NCBI RefSeq assembly: GCF_009797935.1
Contig: NZ_VOLC01000001.1
Coordinates: 186,001 to 250,000 of the forward strand
Source: Lunatibacter salilacus
Lineage (GTDB): Bacteria > Bacteroidota > Bacteroidia > Cytophagales > Cyclobacteriaceae
Length of the DNA: 64,000 bases
Direction: 5' to 3'
Both the position numbers and the translations under genes were made by a program. The notes under the pieces were generated by a model, which was not told the origin of the DNA, searched no databases, and saw only the letters and a list, made by a program, of their open reading frames with translations. Shown here in pieces: positions 47,549 through 56,886 of this stretch. Positions within the stretch are counted from its first letter, which is position 1, and each line of letters opens with the position of its first letter.

Positions 47549-48499
47549 TTATGAAAATATATTTTTAAATTTTTTAATATGATTTTTAATTCTCCCCTTC
47601 AAGGTTCTACTGTTGACATTTGCTACATGGAAATTGTCTTCCTCAGTTAAAATCCTCTCTATCGCAGCTGGATCTGTAATGCCTAAATCTTTTAAATATT
47701 TCTCCCTGAAAAATATCAGAGGCTCACCATATCTATTCTTCCTGTTTTGCAGTAGAGGCTTAATACTTCCTGCCCAATGAATTACTTGGGGTGAGACATC
47801 CTTGATTAACGGGACAGGGAAATTTTTCTTACTTTCCTCGTAAGAGAAATCAGGAATAACATATTGAAAATCATGACTCCCCAACCTAATATCACCTTTT
47901 TGAGCCATTTGAAAAAGAAGGACATTTAAAAATCCTTGTTCAGCTAGAACGAAAAAATCAGGCTGCAATGCTTTAATCTCAAAATACCTTTCGTAATCCT
48001 CAATTCTCAAAATGTCTCTTTTGCCAAAAAGTACTCCAGTACAAACATATGGATTTGATAGATAGGAAAATCCAGGAAAGTATTTTTCAATGTGGTCCGG
48101 GTTGAAGAAGAAACGTCTCAATTTGTCTACCGTGTACTCGACCTTCGGATCGTCAATTATAAAATCAAACTTCGAAAAGTCAGCATATCTGCTCATATCC
48201 CCATACAATGCGGTATCAGCATCCAACAACAAAAATGTCTCAAAAGGGCTTTCCCAAAACGCATTCATCTTAGTCAATCCCCAACCCCAACTATTTGCCT
48301 TCAGAAAATCGTTTTTTAAATTTTCTTTTTTCAGAACAGTGATATCATAATCCTCTGGGAATTCGCCCAGATCAAACTCCCCATCTACTAGGAAGCAAAT
48401 AGGTGTATTGGGCATAAAATACTTCACACTCGCACAGGTCCCCTTTGCAAAACAATAATCTGTTTCACAGCAAGTAATTATAACTCCAAAATTTTTCAT
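47549..48499 (-). CDS. Putative glycosyltransferase (nucleotide-diphospho-sugar fold)
   Basis: A 316-aa cytoplasmic protein. The N-terminal strand-helix MKNFGVIITCCETDYCFAKGTCASVKYF is followed by PICFLVDGEFDL and the metal-binding LLLDADTALYGDM, a DxD motif as in GT-A glycosyltransferases. The C-terminal half has QVIHWAGSIKPL, a typical GT8-like His segment, and a basic tail for membrane contact. The acceptor sugar is unknown. It stands alone and its stop lies only ~220 bp from the preceding lipoprotein gene on the other strand. Confidence 0.75.
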   Translation of the reverse strand: MKNFGVIITCCETDYCFAKGTCASVKYFMPNTPICFLVDGEFDLGEFPEDYDITVLKKENLKNDFLKANSWGWGLTKMNAFWESPFETFLLLDADTALYGDMSRYADFSKFDFIIDDPKVEYTVDKLRRFFFNPDHIEKYFPGFSYLSNPYVCTGVLFGKRDILRIEDYERYFEIKALQPDFFVLAEQGFLNVLLFQMAQKGDIRLGSHDFQYVIPDFSYEESKKNFPVPLIKDVSPQVIHWAGSIKPLLQNRKNRYGEPLIFFREKYLKDLGITDPAAIERILTEEDNFHVANVNSRTLKGRIKNHIKKFKNIFS

Positions 48500-48867
48500 T
48501 CACGAAATTAGTTTTCTATTCAACCAAGACTTGCATTCTACGGAAAATAATAATGCCAGGATATGGAAAAGTTAAACAACCAGCTTAAATAGGTGATTTT
48601 TGTTTGCCGCCATTGTTCATAATTCGACCCAGAAATCTCGAATATCCTCCACCCTATTTTTATAAACTTCAAAGATAACCATTTTCTGAATTAATGTATC
48701 TTCTGTGAAAATAAAAATCCCTAAAAACCATCAGGTTGCTATTCAATCGTTTTGAAGTTGACATACCTGCAGCAAAAAAGAAGAAAGAAATGGCATTTAA
48801 AGATTATAGCCCTAAACAAAAGACTGGCAATCTTTTAAGAAACATTATAATGTAGTCTATCAAAATA
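48500..48867. other. Intergenic region, about 370 bp
   Basis: No gene that I can support. A 46-codon open frame on the plus strand (~48701-48847, ending KTGNLLRNIIM) has a basic, gene-like sequence but no start context or known family. It may be a decayed fragment. Confidence 0.45.
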
Positions 48868-48870
48868 AAA

Positions 48871-48891
48871 AAAGCCCCTATAAGGGGCTTT
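48871..48891 (-). terminator. Rho-independent terminator
   Basis: Stem AAAGCCCCT / AGGGGCTTT with a 3-nt loop, followed on the minus strand by a T-rich run. It lies 38 bp after the stop of the Cys-rich exported protein gene. Confidence 0.8.
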
Positions 48892-48928
48892 AACTTTTAA
48901 AAATATACAGTAGTTCTATTTCAAATAC

Positions 48929-49321
48929 CTAAGCTTTCTTTACCTTACCTATTACAATGGCAGGCATGCCGTTTCTTACAAAATATTTTCCTGTAACAGA
49001 GACATTCTCAGCCGCCAATGCCTTTAGGGATTGATAGGGATCTGCATTTTTGTGGTCCTCCACGAGAAGGTAAACCTTGCCGTCAGTACCAAGCAACCCA
49101 ATTGGCATCCCGTTGTTGATGCATTTTTCAGCACAGCCTTTATGCCCCTCTCCTTTGGCACCACTTGCCATAAAACAGGACATGTCCAATACTTCTCCGC
49201 TTACATTAATTTCTTCACCATCTCCATTGGTTTCACTGGCATGCGTAGAGAAATAAGCAAAACAAAGAACCGCCAAGAGCATTACCCCTAAACGGCTATA
49301 CAAGGAAGTTGAATTTTTCAT
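48929..49321 (-). CDS. Exported conserved protein with Cys/His motif
   Basis: A 130-aa periplasmic protein: signal peptide ending YFSTHASE, then an OB-like beta domain (VSGEVLDMSCFMASGAKG...). The conserved pattern is MSCFM-x-GHKGCAEKCINNGMPIGLL, with three Cys and one His that could bind metal or heme, followed by VYLLVEDH and VTGKYFVRNGMPAIVI. Homologous segments occur in many bacteria without a defined role. It is monocistronic, with its own terminator. Confidence 0.75.
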   Translation of the reverse strand: MKNSTSLYSRLGVMLLAVLCFAYFSTHASETNGDGEEINVSGEVLDMSCFMASGAKGEGHKGCAEKCINNGMPIGLLGTDGKVYLLVEDHKNADPYQSLKALAAENVSVTGKYFVRNGMPAIVIGKVKKA

Positions 49322-49425
49322 AATAGTATTTTTTTGGGTTTAACAATAAGCTGATAATTTACCACTATTTCAACTGATAACCAACTAATTGATCCTAAAA
49401 ATACCCGCTTTGTCAAATTAAATTC

Positions 49426-50424
49426 TTAGGGATGCAGCCTATTTAATATTTCCTTGGCTTCATGCCATTTCAATCGTGGGCCAAATTGACTGACAACTTT
49501 AGACGAAGCCATACTCGCCAGTTTGGCACTGGATGCATAGGAATGTCCATTTGTGATGCCGTATAGAAATGCCCCGGCAAACATATCTCCTGCTCCATTG
49601 GTATCGATTGCTTTCGTAGCATAGGGTTCTATGTCAATGAACGTATCTCCGTCAAATACCATGGCACCGTTCTTTCCCTGTGTGATCACAAAATGGCGGG
49701 CTGATTTTTTTAGCTCTTCTCTCGCTTCGGACAAGCTACTTTTCTTTGTAAACAGCATAGCCTCCTCTTCATTGGCGAAAAGCAAATCCACACTCGGCCC
49801 AATGACATCGTCAAATGCTGGACCAAAATACTTGACCATTGCCGGATCTGAAAAGGTCAATGCCACCTTTGTTCCATTGGATTCTGCCACTTTCTTGGCA
49901 TGTAGCATGGCTTCTTTTCCATTGGGAGAAGGAATCAAATAACCTTCAATATAGAGGTAACTGGAATCTTTAATAGCAGCTTCGTTCACTTCCTGAACTG
50001 AAAAATTCTGGGTAATTCCAAGAAAAGTGTTCATGGTGCGCTCTGCATCATCCGTCACCATGACAAGGCATTTACCGGTAATGCCCGCTTCCAGCCGATC
50101 TGCCAGAAGATTATTGGAAACTCCGGCTTCCTGTAGGTCCTCCATAAAAAACCTTCCCAATTCGTCATCCCCGACTTTGCAACAATAATAGGCATTTCCC
50201 CCGAACTGGCTTAATGCGATAACCGTATTCGCTGCCGATCCGCCACACTGCATCTTGGCCGTAGCCTTGTTAATTTCCTTCATCAGGGTTGTCTGACGTT
50301 CCTCATCTACGAGCGTCATAAGTCCTTTTTCTATACCAAAATCAGCCAGAAAGGAATCCAAAACTGTAAATTCTATATCCACCAAAGCATTTCCTATCCC
50401 TGTAACGTTGTATTTTTTGATCAT
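49426..50424 (-). CDS. PfkB family sugar/nucleoside kinase (adenosine-kinase-like)
   Basis: A 332-aa ribokinase-fold kinase. N-terminal YNVTGIGNALVDIEF and CGGSAANTVIALSQFGG are the substrate-binding signature. The C-terminal IDTNGAGDMFAGAFLYGITNG carries the anion hole and catalytic Asp. It most resembles the adenosine kinase-like branch common in Bacteroidetes, but the sugar or nucleoside cannot be fixed from sequence. It starts 6 bp after the TMEM220-like gene on the same strand. Confidence 0.9.
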   Translation of the reverse strand: MIKKYNVTGIGNALVDIEFTVLDSFLADFGIEKGLMTLVDEERQTTLMKEINKATAKMQCGGSAANTVIALSQFGGNAYYCCKVGDDELGRFFMEDLQEAGVSNNLLADRLEAGITGKCLVMVTDDAERTMNTFLGITQNFSVQEVNEAAIKDSSYLYIEGYLIPSPNGKEAMLHAKKVAESNGTKVALTFSDPAMVKYFGPAFDDVIGPSVDLLFANEEEAMLFTKKSSLSEAREELKKSARHFVITQGKNGAMVFDGDTFIDIEPYATKAIDTNGAGDMFAGAFLYGITNGHSYASSAKLASMASSKVVSQFGPRLKWHEAKEILNRLHP

Positions 50425-50430
50425 TATCAG

Positions 50431-50811
50431 TTATTTTTTTGTCAAAATTTGTATCCTTCCCTGCCAAAAAGCCAAGCCTGTCACCAGGGCCAAAAGTAAC
50501 AAGCCAAAGAACTCCCGGTTTGTTTCCATTTCCGGGGTTTTCATAGTCAAGTCTTTTTGCTCTACTTCCTGAGACACCCACCCAAAGATCTCTTGGGGCC
50601 AAAAGAAAAAGGAGGCGATCAAATAGGCTGCTGCCAATGCGGCTATAATTTGTAAAGGAAACCTGTTTACCGCAGCCAATCCGCAAACCATAGCGCCTCC
50701 AATATAAGCAGGAACCCACCATTCCGGGTCGGGATCATTGATCTGCCAAAAGGCAAACAAAAGAAACAGCAAGCACCAAAGCCCAAAGAATATTTTCCAT
50801 CCTTTTTTCAT
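50431..50811 (-). CDS. TMEM220 family small membrane protein
   Basis: A 126-aa protein with four hydrophobic helices. The family hallmark is WQINDPDPEWWVPAYIGGAMVCGLAA near residue 24, a conserved Asp-Pro-rich loop after helix 1. The function is unknown in both bacteria and animals. It is translated just ahead of the PfkB kinase and probably co-transcribed with it. Confidence 0.85.
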   Translation of the reverse strand: MKKGWKIFFGLWCLLFLLFAFWQINDPDPEWWVPAYIGGAMVCGLAAVNRFPLQIIAALAAAYLIASFFFWPQEIFGWVSQEVEQKDLTMKTPEMETNREFFGLLLLALVTGLAFWQGRIQILTKK

Positions 50812-50990
50812 ATTGAACTTATCTTAAGAATTTTTTCTCGAATTTAATAAATTCATAGAGATTGAACAAAAGTTTTGCAGCAGTCAGTTTTTCGCCTAGG
50901 TTCCTTCATCCATTGTCTTTGTACTTAATTTATACTGATAAAAGTAAGCTGTTGAGGTTTCAACGAGGATGGCACCTAACTCTCGCTATG

Positions 50991-51596
50991 TCATTTTACC
51001 TGTTCAATCAATTCGAGCCGCTTAACCACGCTGTTTTTTTCCAATATCGTTCCCGGTGAAAGCACTGCATTCGCACCTACCCTTGAGTTGTCACCAATAA
51101 TGGAACCGAATTTCTCCGTTTTAGTATCAATGACTATGCCTCCCAACGAAACAAATATTCTTTTATCCTGTCTTTCATTATAATGATTGGCACAGATTGA
51201 ACCTGCCTCTAGATTTACCTGGCTTCCCAAAATACTGTTTCCTACATAGTTAAAGTGTGCGATAGCAGAATGGCTAAAAACTATAGATTGTTTGATTTCA
51301 GAGCTTGGTCCAATTTTTACGGAAGATCCTAAAAATATCGGGCCACGTAAATACGCGTTAGCGCCAATAAAACAGTTTTCAGATATAATTATTGACCCTT
51401 TTAGCGCTACTCCCTGTTCTATTATTGCCGTTTTATGAATAGCCACTTTGTTTTCTATATTATAATCTTCACCTAATTCCCCCAATTTCCGAAAGATAAT
51501 TTCTTCAAGCGTGTCGGTTATTTCCCAGGGGTGTAAGGAAGCTTCCTGCAAAAATATATCGGGAAATCCCTGAACGTATCGGTCTATAGTCATCAT
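50991..51596 (-). CDS. Left-handed beta-helix acyltransferase-like protein (LpxA family)
   Basis: A 201-aa protein built on hexapeptide repeats (KVAIHKTAIIEQGVALKG, IIISENCFIGANAYLRG, GSSVKIGPSSEIKQS, GSIIGDNSRVGANAVLSPGT), giving a left-handed beta helix. The N-terminal ~45 residues lack a nucleotidyltransferase domain, so this resembles the C-terminal half of GlmU-type enzymes. Acyl or acetyl transfer to a sugar is likely; the donor is unknown. It overlaps the VOC gene by 4 bp (ATGA). Confidence 0.85.
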   Translation of the reverse strand: MMTIDRYVQGFPDIFLQEASLHPWEITDTLEEIIFRKLGELGEDYNIENKVAIHKTAIIEQGVALKGSIIISENCFIGANAYLRGPIFLGSSVKIGPSSEIKQSIVFSHSAIAHFNYVGNSILGSQVNLEAGSICANHYNERQDKRIFVSLGGIVIDTKTEKFGSIIGDNSRVGANAVLSPGTILEKNSVVKRLELIEQVK

Positions 51597-51979
51597 AATT
51601 CGTAAATCTCAATAGGCAAATTGTCCGGGTCAGAAAAAAATGTAAATTTTTTTCCGGTGTATTCGTCTATTCGAACGGGTTCCACACTTACTTGATTTGA
51701 TTCCAAGAATTCGATTGATTTTTCAATAGAAGCAACTCCAAAGCAAATATGCCTTAACCCAGTTGACTCCGGCCGGGATGGTCTTTTGGAAGGGTTTGGA
51801 AAGGAAAACAATTCAATTAAATAGGTTCCGTTCAGCGAAAGGTCAAGCTTATACGACTGCCTGTCCTCCCGATAGACTTCCCTTTCAACTTTAAACCCCA
51901 AAATCCCGGTGTAAAACTTCTTAGACTTTTCGTAGTTAGAGCATATAATGGCAATATGGTGTAGTCTTTCGATATCCAC
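51593..51979 (-). CDS. VOC superfamily protein (glyoxalase-like, GloA2 type)
   Basis: A 128-aa protein with two beta-alpha-beta-beta-beta modules. It starts MDIERLHHIAIICSNYEKSKKFYTGILGF, with the metal-ligand His, and continues ELFSFP (Glu ligand), GLRHICFGV (His) and a final LPIEIYEL (Glu). The four ligand positions are therefore present, so it is probably an active metalloenzyme such as a lactoylglutathione-lyase-like or isomerase type, using bacillithiol-like adducts at most by inference. It is coupled to the LpxA-like gene. Confidence 0.88.
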   Translation of the reverse strand: MDIERLHHIAIICSNYEKSKKFYTGILGFKVEREVYREDRQSYKLDLSLNGTYLIELFSFPNPSKRPSRPESTGLRHICFGVASIEKSIEFLESNQVSVEPVRIDEYTGKKFTFFSDPDNLPIEIYEL

Positions 51980-52102
51980 AGAAATAACCTTTACAGATGA
52001 TTAATTTTTCAATTTAGCGTTCATATTTATTTTTGTAGATATTTAAATCATAAGATTTCATACAAAATGAATCAATACTCTAAAAACAACCCTCCACCCT
52101 AC

Positions 52103-53479
52103 TTAGGGTCTTTCCACAAGTTGCATAATTAATTCAAAAATATGGGTAGGGTCTACCTGGGCATCCTTTATCAAAGTGGAATCCTTTACAACCAGTATAG
52201 GCCAATCCAAGCTATCTTCCGGAATCCTTCCATGAGAACCTTTCACCAGGCTCGGATCGAGCGGTATCACGTCCATCATATATCTGAAGCCCAGTTTCTT
52301 TTGAATCAGTTTCCAACCAATGGTTGCTTTCAGGAACTTAATATCCGGATTGGCAAACATCTCCACCGGGTCATATCCCGGTTTACGGTGTATATCTACC
52401 GTTCGGGCATAGTCAGGAGCTTTCGCATCGTCCAACCAATAATAATAGGTAAACCAGGAGTTCTTATCCGCCACCGCAATCAAATCACCAGCCCTTTCAT
52501 GATTGATGTGAAAGGCCTCCTTGTCAATTGCATCAAGCACTCTTTCTACGCCTGGAAGTTTTTCCAGTAGGTTCTTGAGCAGCGGAATATCATTTTTATC
52601 CTCCACATATACGTGCGCCAACTGATGGTCTGAAACCGCAAAAGCTCGGCAAGTACCCGCATCCAAGGTTTCCAGACCCAATTCATTTTTCACCTCAATG
52701 AACCCTTCTTGGCGAAGCATCCGGTTGATATGGATGGGTTGATTTACTGAAGTGATTCCGTACTCTGATAACAAAAGCACCTCTGCGCCTTTTCTTTCAT
52801 AATAGGTGATCAAATCTTTACAAACCGCATCTACTTCCCGCAAGTCCTTTCCTATTTTGTCAAAATCCAGCCCATGTTTTTGCAAACCGTAATCCAAGTG
52901 CGGCAGGTAGATCAGGGTAAGGGTGGGATCGTACCATTCGTCCACTTTCATGGATGCGTCTGCGATCCAGCGGGTGGATGCGATATTGGCATTCGGTCCC
53001 CAAAATGAGAATAGGGGGAATTGTCCCAATTCCTGCTGTAGCCTGTCTCTGAGTTCCATTGGTTGTGAGTGGACATCAGGAAGTTTTCGCCCGTCAGAGG
53101 GATAGAGGGGCCGGGGAGTTACTGCGTAGTCGACTGAGGAATACATATTGTACCACCAAAACATATTGGCACAGGTAAAGCTGCTGTCTTTGGCCTTTAG
53201 CTCATCCCAAACCTTTGATCCCTGTACCAGCTTGTTGGATTGTCTCCAAAATTTGACCTCGCATTCATCTCTAAAATACCAGCCATTTCCCACGATTCCG
53301 TTTTCTGAAGGCCTCTTTCCGGTCAAGTAGACTGACTGGGAGGAACAAGTGACAGCGGGTAAAACCGGCTTGATAGCAGCTTGGGTACCTTTGCTGATCC
53401 AATCACTTAAAAAGGGAGTGTCAGTTCCCACAAGCCGGGCGGATAGCGCCACCACATCCAATACAACAGTTTTCTTCAT
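52103..53479 (-). CDS. eboF: EboF-like nucleotide pyrophosphatase/phosphodiesterase family protein
   Basis: A 458-aa member of the alkaline-phosphatase superfamily and the last gene of the ebo operon, 2 bp after eboE. N-terminal MKKTVVLDVVALS has the metal Asp8; PAVTCSSQSVYLTGKRPSENGIVGNGWYF carries the nucleophile Thr44. YLPHLDYGLQKHG and GSHGRIPED supply later ligands. The usual SDHGM metal motif reads LLSEYGI here, with Glu and Tyr in place of Asp and His. In cyanobacterial ebo clusters the homologue is associated with a metabolite exported to the periplasm. I take ATG 53479; the open frame extends upstream into eboE. Confidence 0.88.
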   Translation of the reverse strand: MKKTVVLDVVALSARLVGTDTPFLSDWISKGTQAAIKPVLPAVTCSSQSVYLTGKRPSENGIVGNGWYFRDECEVKFWRQSNKLVQGSKVWDELKAKDSSFTCANMFWWYNMYSSVDYAVTPRPLYPSDGRKLPDVHSQPMELRDRLQQELGQFPLFSFWGPNANIASTRWIADASMKVDEWYDPTLTLIYLPHLDYGLQKHGLDFDKIGKDLREVDAVCKDLITYYERKGAEVLLLSEYGITSVNQPIHINRMLRQEGFIEVKNELGLETLDAGTCRAFAVSDHQLAHVYVEDKNDIPLLKNLLEKLPGVERVLDAIDKEAFHINHERAGDLIAVADKNSWFTYYYWLDDAKAPDYARTVDIHRKPGYDPVEMFANPDIKFLKATIGWKLIQKKLGFRYMMDVIPLDPSLVKGSHGRIPEDSLDWPILVVKDSTLIKDAQVDPTHIFELIMQLVERP

Positions 53480-53481
53480 GT

Positions 53482-54687
53482 TTACATATTTTCGATCGTC
53501 CACTGAATTTCCCGGGAAATGGATTCTCCCAGCGTCAGGTGGATATCTTCTGGCAATACCTCCCAAGTATAGGTTTCAATTTCCAGGTGGGGGGTGACTG
53601 ATTTTTTCTTAATCAGCCCTAGTACATTTAAAATATCGTCTTGTGTGGAGGAAAGCTGCCCATAAGTATCCAAAAATATGGGTACATGGAAATGAATCCT
53701 CCACTCCACTTGGTCCGTGTTAGCCAATGAGACCAGCGCATCTGGTAAATCCCGGTAAGAGAAAAGCTCATTAGCTGAATTTCTACCTACTACCTGATGA
53801 AGATAGGTGGATTCCACGAAAGGAAACAGTGTTTTTTCAACTTCCTTCCTTGCCTTAGGTGTTTTTGGTATGGGAATTTTTAGGGCAGCACTGATTTGTA
53901 TTTTACCAATTTTGATGCCTTCATTTTCAAACGCTTTGAAAACCTGCCCGTGATTCTCGTAAACCACCGCAAAGTGACATACATCATAACAAATCCGGAT
54001 ATGGTCTTTTAACGCAAGGGCAGCATCTTTTTCTGTGAGATCAAAACGCTCCATAAATGCCGGAATACCAATGGGCAAAAGCCAGTTTCTGTAGAAATCC
54101 AAGGTTTCCTGACAGTTTTCCAGCATTCCGTCAGGCTCTGGCTCGATGTCCAGGTGTAGTGTTTTGCCCTGCGATAGCTTGATTTCATACAGCCGAATAG
54201 CTACCTCCACCATTTGCTCGGTGCTTTTCGTCATCGCATATTCCCAATCTTTTGGTTGAGAATGCCAATGCCGGTAAGAAAGTGGGGAAGTAGATATACC
54301 TCCGTCCATGCCTTCTCTAAGTAGAAAGGCTAATATATCAAACAGACGGAGGGTGTATGCCTTTCTATCCTCAGTAGTCCAGTCTGGAGAATGTACGTCA
54401 TCCTTGACTACTTCTCGGTGAAAACTTCCATAAGGAAAGCCATTGAATGTAAAAATATAGCAGTTTTGATCATCCAACCATTTTTTAAAAGCTACCAACT
54501 TTTCTTTATCCTGTATAACTAGAGAAGCTTCATTAGATAGTCTTAAGCCAATGGCGAAAGGGGCTTTTATATTAAGATTTTTCTTTATTTCCGGAATATA
54601 TTTTTCTAGGTTTTCAAAAGTCTCTTTCCAGCTTTCTCCGGGATGAATATTTGAACAGTAGGTTAAATGGTGGTTGTTGATCTGCAT
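53482..54687 (-). CDS. eboE: EboE: xylose-isomerase-like TIM barrel metabolite traffic protein
   Basis: A 401-aa sugar-isomerase-like TIM barrel without signal peptide. Metal-site candidates are LDIEPEPDGMLE (Glu), ICYDVCHFAVVYEN (Asp, His) and WRIHFHVPIF (His). The family name, metabolite traffic protein EboE, comes from its constant presence in ebo clusters. The start codon follows eboD by 48 bp and the stop is 2 bp before eboF. The chemical step is not known; epimerisation or isomerisation of a cyclitol-like intermediate would fit its neighbours but is inference. Confidence 0.9.
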   Translation of the reverse strand: MQINNHHLTYCSNIHPGESWKETFENLEKYIPEIKKNLNIKAPFAIGLRLSNEASLVIQDKEKLVAFKKWLDDQNCYIFTFNGFPYGSFHREVVKDDVHSPDWTTEDRKAYTLRLFDILAFLLREGMDGGISTSPLSYRHWHSQPKDWEYAMTKSTEQMVEVAIRLYEIKLSQGKTLHLDIEPEPDGMLENCQETLDFYRNWLLPIGIPAFMERFDLTEKDAALALKDHIRICYDVCHFAVVYENHGQVFKAFENEGIKIGKIQISAALKIPIPKTPKARKEVEKTLFPFVESTYLHQVVGRNSANELFSYRDLPDALVSLANTDQVEWRIHFHVPIFLDTYGQLSSTQDDILNVLGLIKKKSVTPHLEIETYTWEVLPEDIHLTLGESISREIQWTIENM

Positions 54688-54735
54688 GCTTATTTCGGGT
54701 ATATTTTATTTCTCGAATAGTCCTTTCTAAATCAA

Positions 54736-55896
54736 TTAAGCCCCTTGACGTTTCAATTGGAACATTTTTAATTTTTCGACAGCCTGAAGTATTAACTCCG
54801 TATCCATCTCATGTACCTCTACGCCTTTACCTAATTCTTCCAACAACATAATGGTAAGCTCTCCGCCCAGGTGCTCCCGAAATTCCTCCAGACCTTTTAA
54901 TAGCATTTCGCCCGATAACTCAGGCACATATAGTTCAAAACCCAAGGTGTCGATAACGGAAACGATTTGATGGAGATCCTCCTGGCTTATCATATCCTTC
55001 AGGTAGGAGTAGGTAGAATCAAGAGCGATCCCTATGGCTACAGCCTCTCCATGCCTAACTTGGTAGCCCGTCAGGTGCTCAAGCTTATGGGCTGCCCAGT
55101 GTCCAAAATCCAAGGGACGGGATGAACCCGTTTCAAAAGGATCCTTACCGCCAATATGCGCCAAATGCATCTCAGCACATTTTATAATTAAGGTTTCCAT
55201 TGGTGCTTGCTCTCTATTGGCCAATGCCTTGGCGTTTGACGCAATCCAAGCAAAAAATGTAGCGTCCTTTATCAGCCCTACTTTAATCGCCTCTGATATT
55301 CCCGAACGCCAATCTCTGTCATCAAGGGTTTGTAAGAAAGTAAAATCGTTGATTACCGCATAGGGAGGAACGAATGTCCCCAAGTAATTTTTTTTCCCGT
55401 AGGCATTGATTCCGTTTTTTACACCTACACCAGAATCATTCTGGGAAAGCACTGTGGTAGGTATACGGATATGCCTTATACCTCTATGGGCAATAGCAGC
55501 AGCAAATCCTACCATGTCCAATACAGCCCCACCGCCTATCCCGATAATAAATGAATGGCGGTCAATGCCGAATTCGCTGGTAGCGTCCAAGATTTGCTGG
55601 AAGGATTTCTGGTCGTTTTTACTTTGCTCGCCGCCAGGTACGATAAGCGGGTCGGTAGCCAACACGAACAGATCCGAAAAGGCGGATGCATAGGTATGTA
55701 TTTTATCCAGGAGATCAGGGTGGGCGTCACTCACACCCTGATCAATGACTACATAGATTTTGGGAATCTTATCTCCCTTCAAGGTATCGGCAAGAAGGGT
55801 GTTTTCCTTGTCAAAAATATTTTCATCAAAATAGACAGGGTACCTAAAGGGTACGCTGAATGTCTGATTAAGTACGGTATGGTTCCCTTTTTTCAT
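54736..55896 (-). CDS. eboD: EboD: 3-dehydroquinate-synthase-like sugar phosphate cyclase
   Basis: A 386-aa sugar phosphate cyclase (AroB superfamily). The NAD site is IIGIGGGAVLDMVGFAAAIAHRG; zinc and substrate residues lie in RIPTTVLSQNDSGVGVKNGIN, GISEAIKVGLIKD and LDFGHWAAHKLE, with final His in VRHGEAVAIGIALD. It is longer than housekeeping AroB and lies inside ebo, so it is not the shikimate gene. The superfamily also makes cyclitols such as valiolone. Its product would feed the ebo pathway. Confidence 0.9.
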   Translation of the reverse strand: MKKGNHTVLNQTFSVPFRYPVYFDENIFDKENTLLADTLKGDKIPKIYVVIDQGVSDAHPDLLDKIHTYASAFSDLFVLATDPLIVPGGEQSKNDQKSFQQILDATSEFGIDRHSFIIGIGGGAVLDMVGFAAAIAHRGIRHIRIPTTVLSQNDSGVGVKNGINAYGKKNYLGTFVPPYAVINDFTFLQTLDDRDWRSGISEAIKVGLIKDATFFAWIASNAKALANREQAPMETLIIKCAEMHLAHIGGKDPFETGSSRPLDFGHWAAHKLEHLTGYQVRHGEAVAIGIALDSTYSYLKDMISQEDLHQIVSVIDTLGFELYVPELSGEMLLKGLEEFREHLGGELTIMLLEELGKGVEVHEMDTELILQAVEKLKMFQLKRQGA

Positions 55897-55976
55897 AGGT
55901 TTAGACTTCCGGTGACCGGAATAGCAGGGGTGATCGTTTTCTAATATACTATTTAAATTAACTCAATATGGATAGA

Positions 55977-56879
55977 TTAAGTTACGGCAAACTTTTTCGC
56001 AAGCCACAGCGAAATGGGAAGTAATGGCAAAATTGCCAACCCGATCCAAATTCCGGCAAAAGCAGCCGCTAATGCCGCATTCATGACGATTAGTGCGATG
56101 ACGCCGGATTTGACCGCTTTCCCAATTAGGGCAGGTTCCTCTCGCTGCATCGCTTTCCAAAGTGGCGGCAAGATCATATAGCCAAAGAGGACGATCAAAG
56201 GAAGTACCTGCCAAGCACCCATTCCATTTTCACGTAAGGAAATGGTCAATATAGAAACCAGTATAAGCAAATATAACCCAAATCCTGCTTGTAGGGCTAT
56301 TTTATTTTGACCGTGTACCTCCCCTCGGCTTATCATCGTGATAGCTGATATATAGGCAAGTGGAATTAAGGCAACATACCAATAATCACCAATAGATTCG
56401 GGAATGACGCTCATACCTAGGAGCAGGTTTGCACTACGGCAAAGCCCCATATTTATGGGGCCAAATATCCTTTGGTGTTTCCCCCATGCATCATATAATA
56501 CAGCGAACGCAGCAACGAAAACGGCCAATTCCCCGCTCCAATAGGACACCTTAAACCCGGCAATAATTCCCATCAAAAGCAAGGACAATGACAGTAAAAT
56601 AGCTCTTCCCAAGGGGACTTGACCACTTGGGATGGGACGTTCGGGCCTTTCTACCTTATCCAACTCCGCATCAAAGACATCGTTAAATGCAACCCCACCC
56701 CCATACAAACCAATAGTAGCAAGGGTCAACCAAAGAAAAGGAGCCAGATATTCCTCTGTTTGACCAGCTAGTAGAAAGGCTGTCGCACCTGCTATGGCAA
56801 ATCCGGCCCAAATATCCGAAATGGCGGTGACTATGTTTGCAGGCCGGGTTAGCCGCAGGTATGCCAGAAGTTTTTCCAT
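55977..56879 (-). CDS. eboC: EboC: UbiA family prenyltransferase
   Basis: A 300-aa inner-membrane prenyltransferase with about nine helices. The first Asp-rich motif is NDVFDAELDKVERPERPIPSG (NDxxDxxxD); the second is YDAWGKH near residue 135. It would attach an isoprenoid to a soluble acceptor, tethering it to the membrane. It lies 80 bp before eboD and 7 bp after eboB in the same operon. Confidence 0.92.
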   Translation of the reverse strand: MEKLLAYLRLTRPANIVTAISDIWAGFAIAGATAFLLAGQTEEYLAPFLWLTLATIGLYGGGVAFNDVFDAELDKVERPERPIPSGQVPLGRAILLSLSLLLMGIIAGFKVSYWSGELAVFVAAFAVLYDAWGKHQRIFGPINMGLCRSANLLLGMSVIPESIGDYWYVALIPLAYISAITMISRGEVHGQNKIALQAGFGLYLLILVSILTISLRENGMGAWQVLPLIVLFGYMILPPLWKAMQREEPALIGKAVKSGVIALIVMNAALAAAFAGIWIGLAILPLLPISLWLAKKFAVT

Positions 56880-56886
56880 GGAGGAA

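Noticed and set aside
48701-48847. A 46-codon open frame ending KTGNLLRNIIM.
   Set aside because: Gene-like composition, but no valid start region and no family recognised; at most a decayed fragment.
52085-52115. A short CCCTA/TAGGG stem at the end of eboF as a terminator.
   Set aside because: Only five base pairs and no T-run on the minus strand.
54736-55896. Housekeeping 3-dehydroquinate synthase (aroB).
   Set aside because: Its place in a complete ebo operon and its extra length make EboD the better assignment.
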